Positions 1 to 8,312 of a stretch of 64,000 nt of DNA are shown here, piece by piece. The position numbers and the translations under genes are program-made. This stretch comes from CAYMGM01 sp964390005. Lineage in GTDB: Bacteria > Pseudomonadota > Alphaproteobacteria > UBA9219. Numbering within the stretch: position 1 is the first letter of the stretch; every line of letters starts with the position of its first letter. The notes below the pieces were generated by a model. That model did no database searches and was not told the DNA's origin. It saw nothing but the letters and a program-made list of their open reading frames with translations. Where the stretch lies: contig CAYMGM010000001.1 of the NCBI GenBank assembly GCA_964390005.1, positions 372,001 through 436,000 on the forward strand. Reading direction: 5' to 3'.

Positions 1-814
1 CATCGGTGACCATCGTGCCGATAACCTGACGCACCACGGCATGCACAATGCGGTCGCGATCGACGCCGGGATAATGGCGCATCGCGTCTTCCAAAATCGG
101 CCCGAACAAGGGCAGCGTTTTCAGATCGTCAAAACCAAAGAAGCCCGCGCGGTACCCGTCATCGATATCGTGCGTGTTATAGGCGATTTCATCGGCCAGC
201 GCGGCGACCTGCGCTTCAGGCCCCGGATAAAGGGTCAGCTCAAGATCAAACTTTTCCGAATAAGTCGCGATCGAAGGTGGCACAACCTTTGATCCGTCTT
301 CCGCTGCCAAAGGCCCGTTATGCTTGGCAACGCCTTCCAGCGTTTCCCATGTCAGGTTCAAGCCGTCAAAGCCGATATAGCGATGCTCAAGCTGCGTCAA
401 AATGCGGAAGGTCTGCTCATTATGCGAAAACCCGCCGTAAGGCTTCATGATCTCAGCCAAGGCTTCTTCGCCCGCATGGCCGAAACAGGTGTGTCCCAGA
501 TCATGCGCCAGCGCAATGGTCTCGGCCAAATCGGTGTTCAACCCCAGCGTCCGCGCGATCGAGCGCGCGATCTGCGCCACTTCCAGCGAATGCGTCAGGC
601 GCGTGCGATAATAATCGCCTTCGTTTTCAATAAAGACCTGCGTTTTGTTGCGCAGCTTGCGAAAAGCGCCGCAATGGATGATGCGGTCATGGTCGCGTTG
701 AAACTCGGTCCGCGTTTCGCTGGCGGCTTCGGGAAACAAGCGCCCGCGGGTGGCTTCCGCGCGCGAGGCAAAAAGCGCCTGAGAAACGCTTTGATCTTTC
801 AAATAGTTGGTCAT
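1..814 (-). CDS. dgt: dGTPase-like dNTP triphosphohydrolase (C-terminus off the window)
   Basis: This HD-superfamily enzyme hydrolyses dGTP or other dNTPs to the nucleoside and triphosphate, trimming dNTP pools in the cytoplasm. The first 271 codons are present and the gene runs off the left edge. The translation begins MTNYLKDQSV. The metal-binding HD signature is clear: H75 in TRLTHSLEV and H104-D105 in AHDLGHTCFGH. The upstream DRDRIIHCGAFRKL-like segment is typical of the type 2 dGTPase-like family. The chosen ATG is the first in frame; an ATG just upstream runs straight into TGA. It is divergent from xth across 88 bp that must hold both promoters. Family assignment is confident; the preferred nucleotide cannot be read from sequence. 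Confidence 0.93.
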   Translation of the reverse strand, partial: MTNYLKDQSVSQALFASRAEATRGRLFPEAASETRTEFQRDHDRIIHCGAFRKLRNKTQVFIENEGDYYRTRLTHSLEVAQIARSIARTLGLNTDLAETIALAHDLGHTCFGHAGEEALAEIMKPYGGFSHNEQTFRILTQLEHRYIGFDGLNLTWETLEGVAKHNGPLAAEDGSKVVPPSIATYSEKFDLELTLYPGPEAQVAALADEIAYNTHDIDDGYRAGFFGFDDLKTLPLFGPILEDAMRHYPGVDRDRIVHAVVRQVIGTMVTD

Positions 815-902
815 CACATCACATTAGGTTTGGGAAAACGCGCGTTAAAGATTTAACATGCGTCCGACAGTTATTCTTATGTGAAAAGGATAGGTTGGCA
901 AG

Positions 903-1712
903 ATGCGAATAGCCAGTTGGAACGTGAATTCCGTCAGGGCCCGTAGCGCCGTCCTTTCCGCCTGGCTGGAAAACGCTCAGCCCGACGTTCTCCTTTTACA
1001 GGAAATCAAGTGCGAAACAACAGACTTTCCGACCCATTTTTTTGAAAATTTTGGCTATCAAGCGCTTGTTGCCGGGCAAAAATCTTATAATGGCGTCGCT
1101 TTACTCAGCCGAATCGGCCTTGAGCCCTGCCAAACCGCCCTGCCCGGCGATTCGACAGACGATCAAGCGCGGTATGTTGAAGCCCAGATTGGCCCTTACC
1201 GGGTGGCATCGCTCTATTTACCCAACGGCAACCCGGCCCCCGGCGACAAATACACTTATAAATTAGACTGGATGCGGCGGCTTCAAAAACATATGACGGC
1301 CCTTTTGGCCTCGGAGACGCCCATCATCTTAGGGGGCGACTTTAATGTCATTCCGCGAGCGATCGATGTCTATGATCCGGCATCATGGCAAAATGACGCG
1401 CTTTTCCGCCCCGAAACACGGGCCGCTTGGCGGCGTTTGATCGCCATGGGCTATACCGACGCGTTTCGTGCCCTGCACCCGCATCAAAAAAAGGCCTATA
1501 GCTTTTGGGATTATCAGGCGGGCGCGTGGCAACGCGATTTAGGCCTGCGCATCGATCATTTTCTTTTATCCCCCGAAGCGATTGACCAAGTGGCTGATTG
1601 CTTTATCGACCTCACGCCGCGCGGCTGGGAAAAAGCTTCAGACCACACGCCCGTTATTTTGGACCTGAAACAAGGGAAACCGCAAGCAGCCCGCGGGCGC
1701 CCGTTGACTTAA
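903..1712 (+). CDS. xth: Exodeoxyribonuclease III
   Basis: Cytoplasmic AP endonuclease and 3'-5' exonuclease of base excision repair. The 269 residues match the family length. The catalytic landmarks of the endonuclease/exonuclease/phosphatase fold are all visible: RIASWNVNSVRAR at the N-terminus, the metal-binding Glu in LLLQEIKCE, GGDFNVIP in the middle, and the C-terminal SDHTPVILDL with the catalytic Asp-His. It starts at ATG 903, just past the dgt promoter region, and is followed after 72 nt by mlaE on the same strand. No terminator is seen between them, so read-through is possible. Nothing unusual in the sequence. Confidence 0.96.
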   Translation: MRIASWNVNSVRARSAVLSAWLENAQPDVLLLQEIKCETTDFPTHFFENFGYQALVAGQKSYNGVALLSRIGLEPCQTALPGDSTDDQARYVEAQIGPYRVASLYLPNGNPAPGDKYTYKLDWMRRLQKHMTALLASETPIILGGDFNVIPRAIDVYDPASWQNDALFRPETRAAWRRLIAMGYTDAFRALHPHQKKAYSFWDYQAGAWQRDLGLRIDHFLLSPEAIDQVADCFIDLTPRGWEKASDHTPVILDLKQGKPQAARGRPLT

Positions 1713-1784
1713 GTCGAAGCGTTCGTTAGCTTTTGGATCTGAACGGGATTCGCCCGCCTTCCTTCCTATCCTTTTTGGTTCAAC

Positions 1785-2561
1785 ATGAACTTTCTTGCAC
1801 TTATTGGCCGCACGTTTCTGCGCTTTTTATCGGCAACGGGAAAGCTGGGCTATTTTACGGCTCGCTCGATCAGCCATTGCTTTCGCAGACCTCTTTATTT
1901 AGGCCAGATTTTTCGCCAGTTTATCGATATTGGCTATTATTCCTTGCCCGTCGTCGGTTTGACCACGCTGTTCACGGGTATGGTGCTGGCCCTGCAAAGC
2001 CATTCCGGTTTTTCGCGTTTTGACGCCGAAAGCGCGATCCCGACTGTCGTCGTATTGTCGATCACGCGCGAACTGGGGCCGGTCATGGCCGGTTTGATGG
2101 TCGCCGGGCGCATCGGCGCTGCGATTGCTGCCGAGCTTGGCACCATGCGCGTGACCGAGCAAATCGACGCGCTGACAACCCTTTCGACCAATCCTTATAA
2201 GTATCTTATCGTGCCGCGCGTGATCGCTGGGACCTTGATGCTGCCGCTTTTGGTGTTGATTGGCGATATCATCGGCGTTTTTGGCGGGTTTTTGGTCTGC
2301 GTTTATCGCTTGCAATTCAATGCCGCCAATTACATCACGCAAACGTGGCAGTATCTGGAATATAAAGACGTAACGTCTGGCCTTTGGAAGGCCGCCGTTT
2401 TTGGCTTCATCGTCACGTTGATGGGCTGTTACAACGGCTTTAACTCGCGCGGTGGCGCGCAAGGCGTGGGCGCTGCCACAACCAACGCCGTTGTCGCCTC
2501 TTCGATCCTGATTTTGGTTGTAAACTATTTGCTGACGGGGCTTCTCTTTGCTGGAAACTAA
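1785..2561 (+). CDS. mlaE: MlaE-family ABC transporter permease
   Basis: Inner-membrane permease of the MCE/Mla class of phospholipid transporters, which maintain outer-membrane lipid asymmetry. The 258 residues carry the family hallmarks: an amphipathic N-terminus, several hydrophobic spans, and the conserved stretch ELGPVMAGLMVAGRIGAAIAAELGTM split here by position around residues 92-115, followed by EQIDAL. The stop codon overlaps the downstream ATPase gene by 14 nt, showing translational coupling. The usual third partner, the MCE-domain protein MlaD, and the periplasmic MlaC are not adjacent in this window. Family is certain; the exact lipid cargo is inferred from homologues. Confidence 0.92.
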   Translation: MNFLALIGRTFLRFLSATGKLGYFTARSISHCFRRPLYLGQIFRQFIDIGYYSLPVVGLTTLFTGMVLALQSHSGFSRFDAESAIPTVVVLSITRELGPVMAGLMVAGRIGAAIAAELGTMRVTEQIDALTTLSTNPYKYLIVPRVIAGTLMLPLLVLIGDIIGVFGGFLVCVYRLQFNAANYITQTWQYLEYKDVTSGLWKAAVFGFIVTLMGCYNGFNSRGGAQGVGAATTNAVVASSILILVVNYLLTGLLFAGN

Positions 2562-3339
2562 CGAAACATCCGTCCCCAAGATCGCCGTTCAAGGGGTCGA
2601 GAAATCCTTTGGTCCCAAAGCCGTTTTGCGTGGGCTGGATCTCAATATTGCCAAGTCTGAATCTGTCGTCGTTATCGGCGGATCCGGGACGGGCAAATCT
2701 GTCCTTTTAAAGTCGATTTTGGGCATTTTGCAGCCTGAAAAAGGATCGATCAAAATCGACGGCGACGAGACGACAAAACTCTCCAGCCGCGCGCGCGACA
2801 CGCATCTGGACAAATTTGGCATGCTGTTCCAAGGCAGCGCCTTATTCGATTCATTGCCCGTCTGGCAAAATGTTGCGTTTAAACTTTTGCGGGCCCGCCA
2901 CATGCCGCGCAAGGAAGCCAAAGAAAAAGCGATTGAAACGCTGGGCATGGTTGGTTTGGGCGCTGATGTGGGCGATCTGTTTCCGGCTGAGCTTTCAGGT
3001 GGCATGCAAAAGCGCGTCGGCTTGGCGCGCGCCATCGTTGCACGCCCCGAAATTGTGTTTTTTGACGAGCCGACAACGGGTCTTGACCCAATTATGTCCG
3101 ACGTTATCAACGAGTTAATCGTCAATTGCGTGCGCGAATTGGGGATTACGGCCCTTTCGATCACCCATGACATGGCCAGCGCCCGCAAAATCGCCGATCG
3201 CATTGCCATGCTCTATGAAGGCAAAATCATTTGGGTTGGGCCTAAATCGGACATTGATCACTCGGGCAATCCCTATGTCGATCAATTTATTAATGGCCGC
3301 GCCGATGGGCCCATCAAGATGCAGATCCGCAGCCTGTAA
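2548..3339 (+). CDS. mlaF: MlaF-type ABC transporter ATPase
   Basis: ATPase that pairs with the MlaE permease encoded just upstream. The 263 residues contain Walker A GGSGTGKS at about residue 45, signature LSGGMQKRVGLARA, Walker B IVFFDEPTTGLDP and the switch His in SITHDM. The LSGGMQ signature and the PTTGLDPIMSD extension are characteristic of Mla/Ttg2A ATPases. Translation probably starts at TTG 2548 inside mlaE, because no ATG lies close upstream in frame; coupling to mlaE termination would explain the weak start. No mlaD follows; the next 100 nt hold only a small hairpin. Confidence 0.9.
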   Translation: MLETNETSVPKIAVQGVEKSFGPKAVLRGLDLNIAKSESVVVIGGSGTGKSVLLKSILGILQPEKGSIKIDGDETTKLSSRARDTHLDKFGMLFQGSALFDSLPVWQNVAFKLLRARHMPRKEAKEKAIETLGMVGLGADVGDLFPAELSGGMQKRVGLARAIVARPEIVFFDEPTTGLDPIMSDVINELIVNCVRELGITALSITHDMASARKIADRIAMLYEGKIIWVGPKSDIDHSGNPYVDQFINGRADGPIKMQIRSL

Positions 3340-3346
3340 GATCACC

Positions 3347-3365
3347 CATCTTTTTGAAAAAGATG
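3347..3365. other. Short perfect inverted repeat after mlaF
   Basis: CATCTTTT and AAAAGATG form an 8-bp A/T-rich stem with a 3-nt loop a few bases after the mlaF stop codon. The position suits transcript end protection or weak termination, but no U-run follows the stem, so I do not call it a terminator. Confidence 0.35.
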
Positions 3366-3442
3366 AATTTGCTTGCGTATTCCAAAAGGTCTAGTCTTTT
3401 GATCTGACGATTTTTTATGGATATATCGCAAAGGCATTAACA

Positions 3443-3805
3443 ATGAACGATTCATCTTCCTCCGAATTTGGGGCTGTCATTTTAACAGAAGCTCAGGCCG
3501 CGAACGCTACCGTCTGTCAAAGATGTAAACACCTTACGTCCATTGAGTATGGTTATGATGTCATTCATGGCCTTGAAGTTGTAGATTATTGCCGCGGTTA
3601 TGGGAAAAACCAAGAATTGGATATCCAATTGGACCCGGCAACCGGCAAAATTAAGCGGCGTTACCGCGTCCTAGTCGGCTCTGATAGACACGATATTGTC
3701 TTTACCCCTTATCCCCGAACATTTGGCCTCAATGATGGCAAGTGCCCCAAATACCAAAAGGCCTCTTGGGGGTGTCGGTTGGTCCGTTTTGTCATGGGTT
3801 CCTAA
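3443..3805 (+). CDS. Hypothetical Cys-rich small protein
   Basis: A 120-residue protein I do not recognise. It has five cysteines: C25 and C28 as a CxxC pair (VCQRCKHL), C50, C101 and C111. This pattern could bind zinc or an iron-sulfur cluster, but no known domain is evident. The middle is polar and charged, with a RRYRVLVGSDRHD stretch. There is no signal peptide or membrane span, so it is probably cytoplasmic. It sits alone between mlaF and ftsK with about 100 nt on either side. Reading frame and codon use look like those of its neighbours, so it is likely a real gene. Confidence 0.65.
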   Translation: MNDSSSSEFGAVILTEAQAANATVCQRCKHLTSIEYGYDVIHGLEVVDYCRGYGKNQELDIQLDPATGKIKRRYRVLVGSDRHDIVFTPYPRTFGLNDGKCPKYQKASWGCRLVRFVMGS

Positions 3806-3922
3806 GGTTTTCTCGAGAAAAAAGGACAATTCGCGCTTTTGTTCCCGCGCAGGGGCATGTAGAATCGAAAAGAATCAAGATAACGCCCTCTATCGTTTCA
3901 GTCTTTTCCGGTTTTTGGCTCC

Positions 3923-6337
3923 ATGGCTTCACGATCTTCTTTGCGTAACACGCGCGGACGCGGCTCAGCTTCTTCGAACTGGGTACCGGATTCGCTTCTC
4001 GAAGCCTTCGCGCGCTTTTTAAAACGATTACAAGGTGCGCTGATCTTTGCTGTCGCCGTCGTTTACGCCATGGCGTTGATTAGCTATTCGTCGCTTGATC
4101 CCTCTTTAAACACCATCGGCCCACAAGATGAACCATCAAACTGGCTGGGCCTTGCGGGAAGCTATGGGGCCGATATCGCGCTTCAATTTTTTGGAAGCCC
4201 CGCTTATTTTCTGGCCCTTGTGCTGGCTGCTTGGGGCTGGCGTATCGCAACGCTGAAGCCGCTTGATCTTTTGGCGGGGCGAACAGCGGCAGGGTTTGTC
4301 GCGTTGTTAGCGTTGGGAACGGCCTTGGCCGTTTTGCTTCCCCATTTTCCATCATGGCATGACGCGCTTTCAAGCGGCGCTATCGGGAAAGTTGTTGGCG
4401 ATAGCCTGCATAGTTTGTTGCCGGGCCTTGGCGGCGGCATCTTGATTGCGGCTGTTATGGTGTTTGTCGGCGTGACGACGCTTTATATGGCTTGCGCGTT
4501 GACGCTTGACGAATGGCATCATCTGGTCAGCGTTTTGCACGGGATTTTGCAATCGCTGGTCGCCGCCGTGATCCATTTTGGCAAAGCTGTTTGGCGCTTG
4601 GTCCCCCGGCGCGAAAGCAACGGCTTTGACGACGACGAAGACGATCTTGATCGTCAAGAGCCCGAAGAAGCCGACGACGAGGATCCCGAAGAAGATCCAG
4701 ACGAAGACGTGCCCGAGGACGATGAAGAAGACGAAGCCCCGCCACGCAAAGGCCTTGCCAAACTTCTGGTCCAAAAACCGCCCCAGGCACACAAGCAATC
4801 GCGCCTGTCGCTGCGCAGCGAAGACGATTATCCCTTGCCGCCGCTTGATCTGCTTCAGTGGCCCGAGCAAGCGCGCAAAAGCTTGCTTGATTTCTCGCAA
4901 GACGCGCTGGAGAAAAACGCCAAACTTCTTGAATCCGTTTTATCGGACTTTGGCGTTTACGGTCAGATTACCAAGGTCAGCCCTGGCCCTGTCGTCACGC
5001 TTTACGAATTAGAGCCATCGCCCGGTACGCGCGCCTCGCGCGTGATCTCGCTGGCCGACGATATTGCACGGAACATGAGCGCGACATCGGTCCGCGTTGC
5101 TGTTGTGCCGGGTCGCAATGTGATCGGTATCGAGCTTCCCAACAAAAAGCGCGAGACTGTTTATTTGCGCGAGTTGTTAAGCACCGACAGCTACAACGAC
5201 CACCCCGGCGCTTTGCCGATCATTTTGGGCAAAGACATTGCGGGCACGCCGATCATTGCCGATCTGGCGCGCATGCCGCACTTGTTGATTGCCGGTACAA
5301 CGGGGTCGGGTAAATCGGTGGCCGTCAACACGATGATTTTGTCGCTGATTTACCGGCTGCCACCGCAGAAGTGCCGCTTTATCATGGTCGATCCCAAGAT
5401 GCTGGAATTGTCGGTTTATGAAGGCATTCCGCATCTGCTGGCCCCCGTCGTCACCGATCCGAAAAAGGCCGTCGTCGCGCTGAAATGGACCGTCCGCGAA
5501 ATGGAAGAACGTTATCGTGCCATGTCAAAATTGGGCGTGCGCAACATCGAAGGCTATAATCTGCGCCTGCGTGAGGCTGCGAAAAACGATGAAGAGCTGA
5601 CGCGCTCGGTCCAGACGGGTTTTGATCGCGATACAGGCAAACCCATCTATGAAGATCAACCGCTGGATCTAACGCCCCTGCCCTATATCGTCGTTATCGT
5701 CGACGAAATGGCCGATTTGATGATTGTTGCGGGCAAAGAGATCGAAAGCGCCATTCAGCGTCTGGCACAAATGGCGCGCGCAGCGGGCATTCACATCATG
5801 ATGGCCACGCAGCGTCCGTCGGTTGACGTGATCACCGGCACGATCAAGGCGAACTTCCCCACGCGCATCAGCTTTCAAGTCACGTCGAAAATCGACAGTC
5901 GCACGATTTTGGGCGAGCAAGGGGCCGAGCAACTGTTGGGGCAAGGCGACATGTTATACATGGCTGGCGGCGGGCGCGTGACACGCGTTCACGGCCCCTT
6001 TGTCCGCGACGACGAAGTTGAAGCCATCGTCAAGTTTTTGAAAGCGCAAGGCGAGCCCGAATATCTAGACGAAGTGACAGAAGACAACGAAGAAATGGCC
6101 TTTTCAGAGGATGGCGGCAGCAGCGGCGGTAGCGGCGGCAACGATCTGTATGACAAAGCCGTCGATATTGTTTTGCGTGAGCGTAAAGCTTCAACCAGCT
6201 TCATCCAGCGCCACTTGTCGATTGGTTACAATCGTGCGGCGACGTTGATTGAGCGCATGGAACGCGAAGGTGTGATCAGCGCGGCCAATCATGTAGGTAA
6301 GCGCGAAGTCTTTGGACGCAAGCCCGATGACGATTGA
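3923..6337 (+). CDS. ftsK: DNA translocase FtsK
   Basis: Septal dsDNA pump that clears chromosome termini and activates XerCD recombination during division. The 804 residues show the full layout: an N-terminal membrane domain with about four hydrophobic spans (residues 38-195), a short linker with a strikingly acidic block at residues 236-271, a RecA-like motor with Walker A GTTGSGKS near residue 460 and Walker B VVIVDEMADLM, and a C-terminal winged-helix gamma domain (residues about 730-795) that reads KOPS-like sites. A Gly/Ser linker precedes gamma. The stop codon lies only 20 nt before the first kdp ORF, so kdp transcription may start inside ftsK. Confidence 0.96.
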   Translation: MASRSSLRNTRGRGSASSNWVPDSLLEAFARFLKRLQGALIFAVAVVYAMALISYSSLDPSLNTIGPQDEPSNWLGLAGSYGADIALQFFGSPAYFLALVLAAWGWRIATLKPLDLLAGRTAAGFVALLALGTALAVLLPHFPSWHDALSSGAIGKVVGDSLHSLLPGLGGGILIAAVMVFVGVTTLYMACALTLDEWHHLVSVLHGILQSLVAAVIHFGKAVWRLVPRRESNGFDDDEDDLDRQEPEEADDEDPEEDPDEDVPEDDEEDEAPPRKGLAKLLVQKPPQAHKQSRLSLRSEDDYPLPPLDLLQWPEQARKSLLDFSQDALEKNAKLLESVLSDFGVYGQITKVSPGPVVTLYELEPSPGTRASRVISLADDIARNMSATSVRVAVVPGRNVIGIELPNKKRETVYLRELLSTDSYNDHPGALPIILGKDIAGTPIIADLARMPHLLIAGTTGSGKSVAVNTMILSLIYRLPPQKCRFIMVDPKMLELSVYEGIPHLLAPVVTDPKKAVVALKWTVREMEERYRAMSKLGVRNIEGYNLRLREAAKNDEELTRSVQTGFDRDTGKPIYEDQPLDLTPLPYIVVIVDEMADLMIVAGKEIESAIQRLAQMARAAGIHIMMATQRPSVDVITGTIKANFPTRISFQVTSKIDSRTILGEQGAEQLLGQGDMLYMAGGGRVTRVHGPFVRDDEVEAIVKFLKAQGEPEYLDEVTEDNEEMAFSEDGGSSGGSGGNDLYDKAVDIVLRERKASTSFIQRHLSIGYNRAATLIERMEREGVISAANHVGKREVFGRKPDDD

Positions 6338-6357
6338 CCCGTAAAGGAGTTTGAAAG

Positions 6358-6456
6358 ATGTCTGACCTAATCTTTCTAGGCGTCGGCATTGGTTTTTTTG
6401 CCCTTGCCTATGGCCTTTGCCTTTTCTGCGACAAGCTCGCGCGGTGCGGATCATGA
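6358..6456 (+). CDS. Tiny membrane protein at the head of the kdp operon
   Basis: A 32-residue ORF (MSDLIFLGVGIGFFALAYGL, then CLFCDKLARCGS) with one hydrophobic helix and a short basic tail. It has a good ribosome binding site, AAAGGAG 9 nt before ATG. Its stop overlaps the start of kdpF as ATGA, so it is translationally coupled into the operon. Comparable tiny hydrophobic ORFs precede kdpF in several proteobacteria. A role with the Kdp pump is inferred from position only. Confidence 0.7.
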   Translation: MSDLIFLGVGIGFFALAYGLCLFCDKLARCGS

Positions 6457-6545
6457 GTGTTATCCCCATTTTGGCCGGTTTTGTGGCCCTTTTTCTGTTC
6501 GTTTATCTTTTCGTAGCGCTGCTAAAGCCCGAGGTCTTTCCATGA
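6453..6545 (+). CDS. kdpF: K+-transporting ATPase KdpF subunit
   Basis: A 30-residue single-span membrane peptide (starts MSVIPILAGFVALFLFVYLF, ends in a LLKPE-type tail). The tail LLKPEVF matches the KdpF signature (LLxPExF), and the ORF is wedged directly before kdpA with a 4-nt ATGA overlap. KdpF stabilises the KdpABC complex in the inner membrane. Overlaps at both ends put it in one translationally coupled unit. Confidence 0.88.
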   Translation: MSVIPILAGFVALFLFVYLFVALLKPEVFP

Positions 6546-8308
6546 CATCCCCTAACCTCGTCACGATGTCCGCCATCGATTGGGCCGCCTTTATTCTGTA
6601 TTTCACCTTGCTGTTCAGCATCATGAAGCCGCTCGGCCTGTATATGGCCGATGTTTACATGGGCAACCGCACGTTTCTGTCTGGGCTTCTTGGCCCTGTC
6701 GAGCGCCTTTTTTATCGCCTGTCCGGCGTCGCGCGCGACAAAGGGATGACATGGCGACAATATGTCGCCGCGCTTTTGCTTTTTTCGGCGGCAAGCTTTG
6801 CTGGGCTTTACGTCTTGCTGCGCCTTCAGCACCGTTTTTTGCTACCAGGCGAGACGCTTGACGATAAGTTTTCGCCTTCGCTAGCTTTTAATACAGCCGT
6901 CAGTTTTGTCTCGAATACCAACTGGCAAGCCTATACCCCGGAAAAGACCATCGGGCTTTTGACACAAATGACCGGCCTTACCGTTCAAAACTTTTTATCG
7001 GCGGCCGTGGGCATGGCGGTTATGGCGGCTTTGGCCCGCGGATTTGCGCAAAAACAATCCGAAACCATCGGTAATTTTTGGGTCGATCTGACGCGCGGCG
7101 TTCTTTATATCCTTTTGCCTTTGTCGCTTATTTTAGGCGGGCTTCTAGTCTCGCAAGGTGTTGTCCAAACCTTCAGTCCACGCCTTGAAGCCACGCGCCT
7201 TTTGCCGATCCCCCAAGATCAACGTCATTTGCCTGTGACGACGCAAGAGATTCCGCTGGGCCCCGTCGCTTCGCAAGTTGCGATCAAGCAGCTCGGGACA
7301 AATGGCGGCGGTTATTATGCGGCCAACAGCGCTCATCCTTTCGAAAACCCTACGCCGCTTTCAAATCTTTTAGAAATGCTGGCCATTCTTTTGATCCCCG
7401 GCGCGCTGTGTTTTACGTTCGGCAAAATGATCGGCCAGCCGCGCCAAGGCCGCGCCATGCTGATGGCCATGACGCTTATTTTTATTCCGCTTGTCTTGGC
7501 TTGCATTCATTTTGAGAAAATGCCCAACCCGTTTTTGGGCGATCTCAATCTCTCCACGCTTTCCACCTGCAACATGGAAGGCAAAGAAACGCGCTTTGGC
7601 TGCATGGATACAGCCTTATGGGCGGCTGCAACCACAGCCTCGTCCAATGGCTCGGTCAACGGCATGCTAGATTCGTTTATGCCTTTGGGCGGTCTTGTTC
7701 CGCTTGTTCTTATTCAATTCAGCGACGTTGTTTTTGGCGGCGTCGGCACAGGCCTTTGCGCGATGATCTTGTTTGTCATCATGACCGTTTTCATCACGGG
7801 TCTTATGGTGGGGCGTACGCCTGAACTTTTGAATAAAAAAATCGGCGCCTTTCAGGTCAAAATGGTCTGCCTTGCCATTCTGACGCCTCATATCGCAGCT
7901 TTGATTGGAACGGCCTTGGCCGTATCGATTGGCCCCGATCAGGCAGGCACCAGCAACCCCTTTGCACAGGGATTCAGCCAAGTTCTCTATGCCTTTTCAT
8001 CAGCCAGCAATAACAATGGCAGCGCTTTTGCGGGCCTACATGCAGGCGTTCCCTTTTACAATGTCGCGTTGGCTCTTGTCATGCTGTGCGCGCGTTATGG
8101 TTTTATCGTCCCTCTTTTGGCGCTTGCTGGGTCGCTGGCCGAAGCCAAATCCGTTCCAGCCAATGCGGGAACATTGGATACGACTTCGCCGCTTTTCGTC
8201 TTTGTCTTGATCGGGATCATCATCTTGGTCGGCGTCTTGACTTTTGTTCCGGCCTTAGCTCTTGGGCCTGTCGCCGAACATTTCCATCTCTATTCTCTGT
8301 CGCGGTAG
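6542..8308 (+). CDS. kdpA: K+-transporting ATPase subunit A
   Basis: The channel-like subunit of the high-affinity K+ pump KdpFABC in the inner membrane. From the ATG that overlaps kdpF the protein has 588 residues, in the family range; an earlier in-frame start at 6389 would overlap kdpF completely and add residues not found in the family. Selectivity-filter-type loops are visible: VSNTNWQAY, QLGTNGGGYY, TTASSNGSVN and SASNNNGSAF. The protein ends VAEHFHLYSLSR. kdpB follows after 4 nt. Confidence 0.96.
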   Translation: MTSPNLVTMSAIDWAAFILYFTLLFSIMKPLGLYMADVYMGNRTFLSGLLGPVERLFYRLSGVARDKGMTWRQYVAALLLFSAASFAGLYVLLRLQHRFLLPGETLDDKFSPSLAFNTAVSFVSNTNWQAYTPEKTIGLLTQMTGLTVQNFLSAAVGMAVMAALARGFAQKQSETIGNFWVDLTRGVLYILLPLSLILGGLLVSQGVVQTFSPRLEATRLLPIPQDQRHLPVTTQEIPLGPVASQVAIKQLGTNGGGYYAANSAHPFENPTPLSNLLEMLAILLIPGALCFTFGKMIGQPRQGRAMLMAMTLIFIPLVLACIHFEKMPNPFLGDLNLSTLSTCNMEGKETRFGCMDTALWAAATTASSNGSVNGMLDSFMPLGGLVPLVLIQFSDVVFGGVGTGLCAMILFVIMTVFITGLMVGRTPELLNKKIGAFQVKMVCLAILTPHIAALIGTALAVSIGPDQAGTSNPFAQGFSQVLYAFSSASNNNGSAFAGLHAGVPFYNVALALVMLCARYGFIVPLLALAGSLAEAKSVPANAGTLDTTSPLFVFVLIGIIILVGVLTFVPALALGPVAEHFHLYSLSR

Positions 8309-8312
8309 CTTT

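Noticed and set aside
6389..6541. N-terminal extension of KdpA
   Set aside because: It overlaps two better-supported small genes and adds residues not seen in the family.
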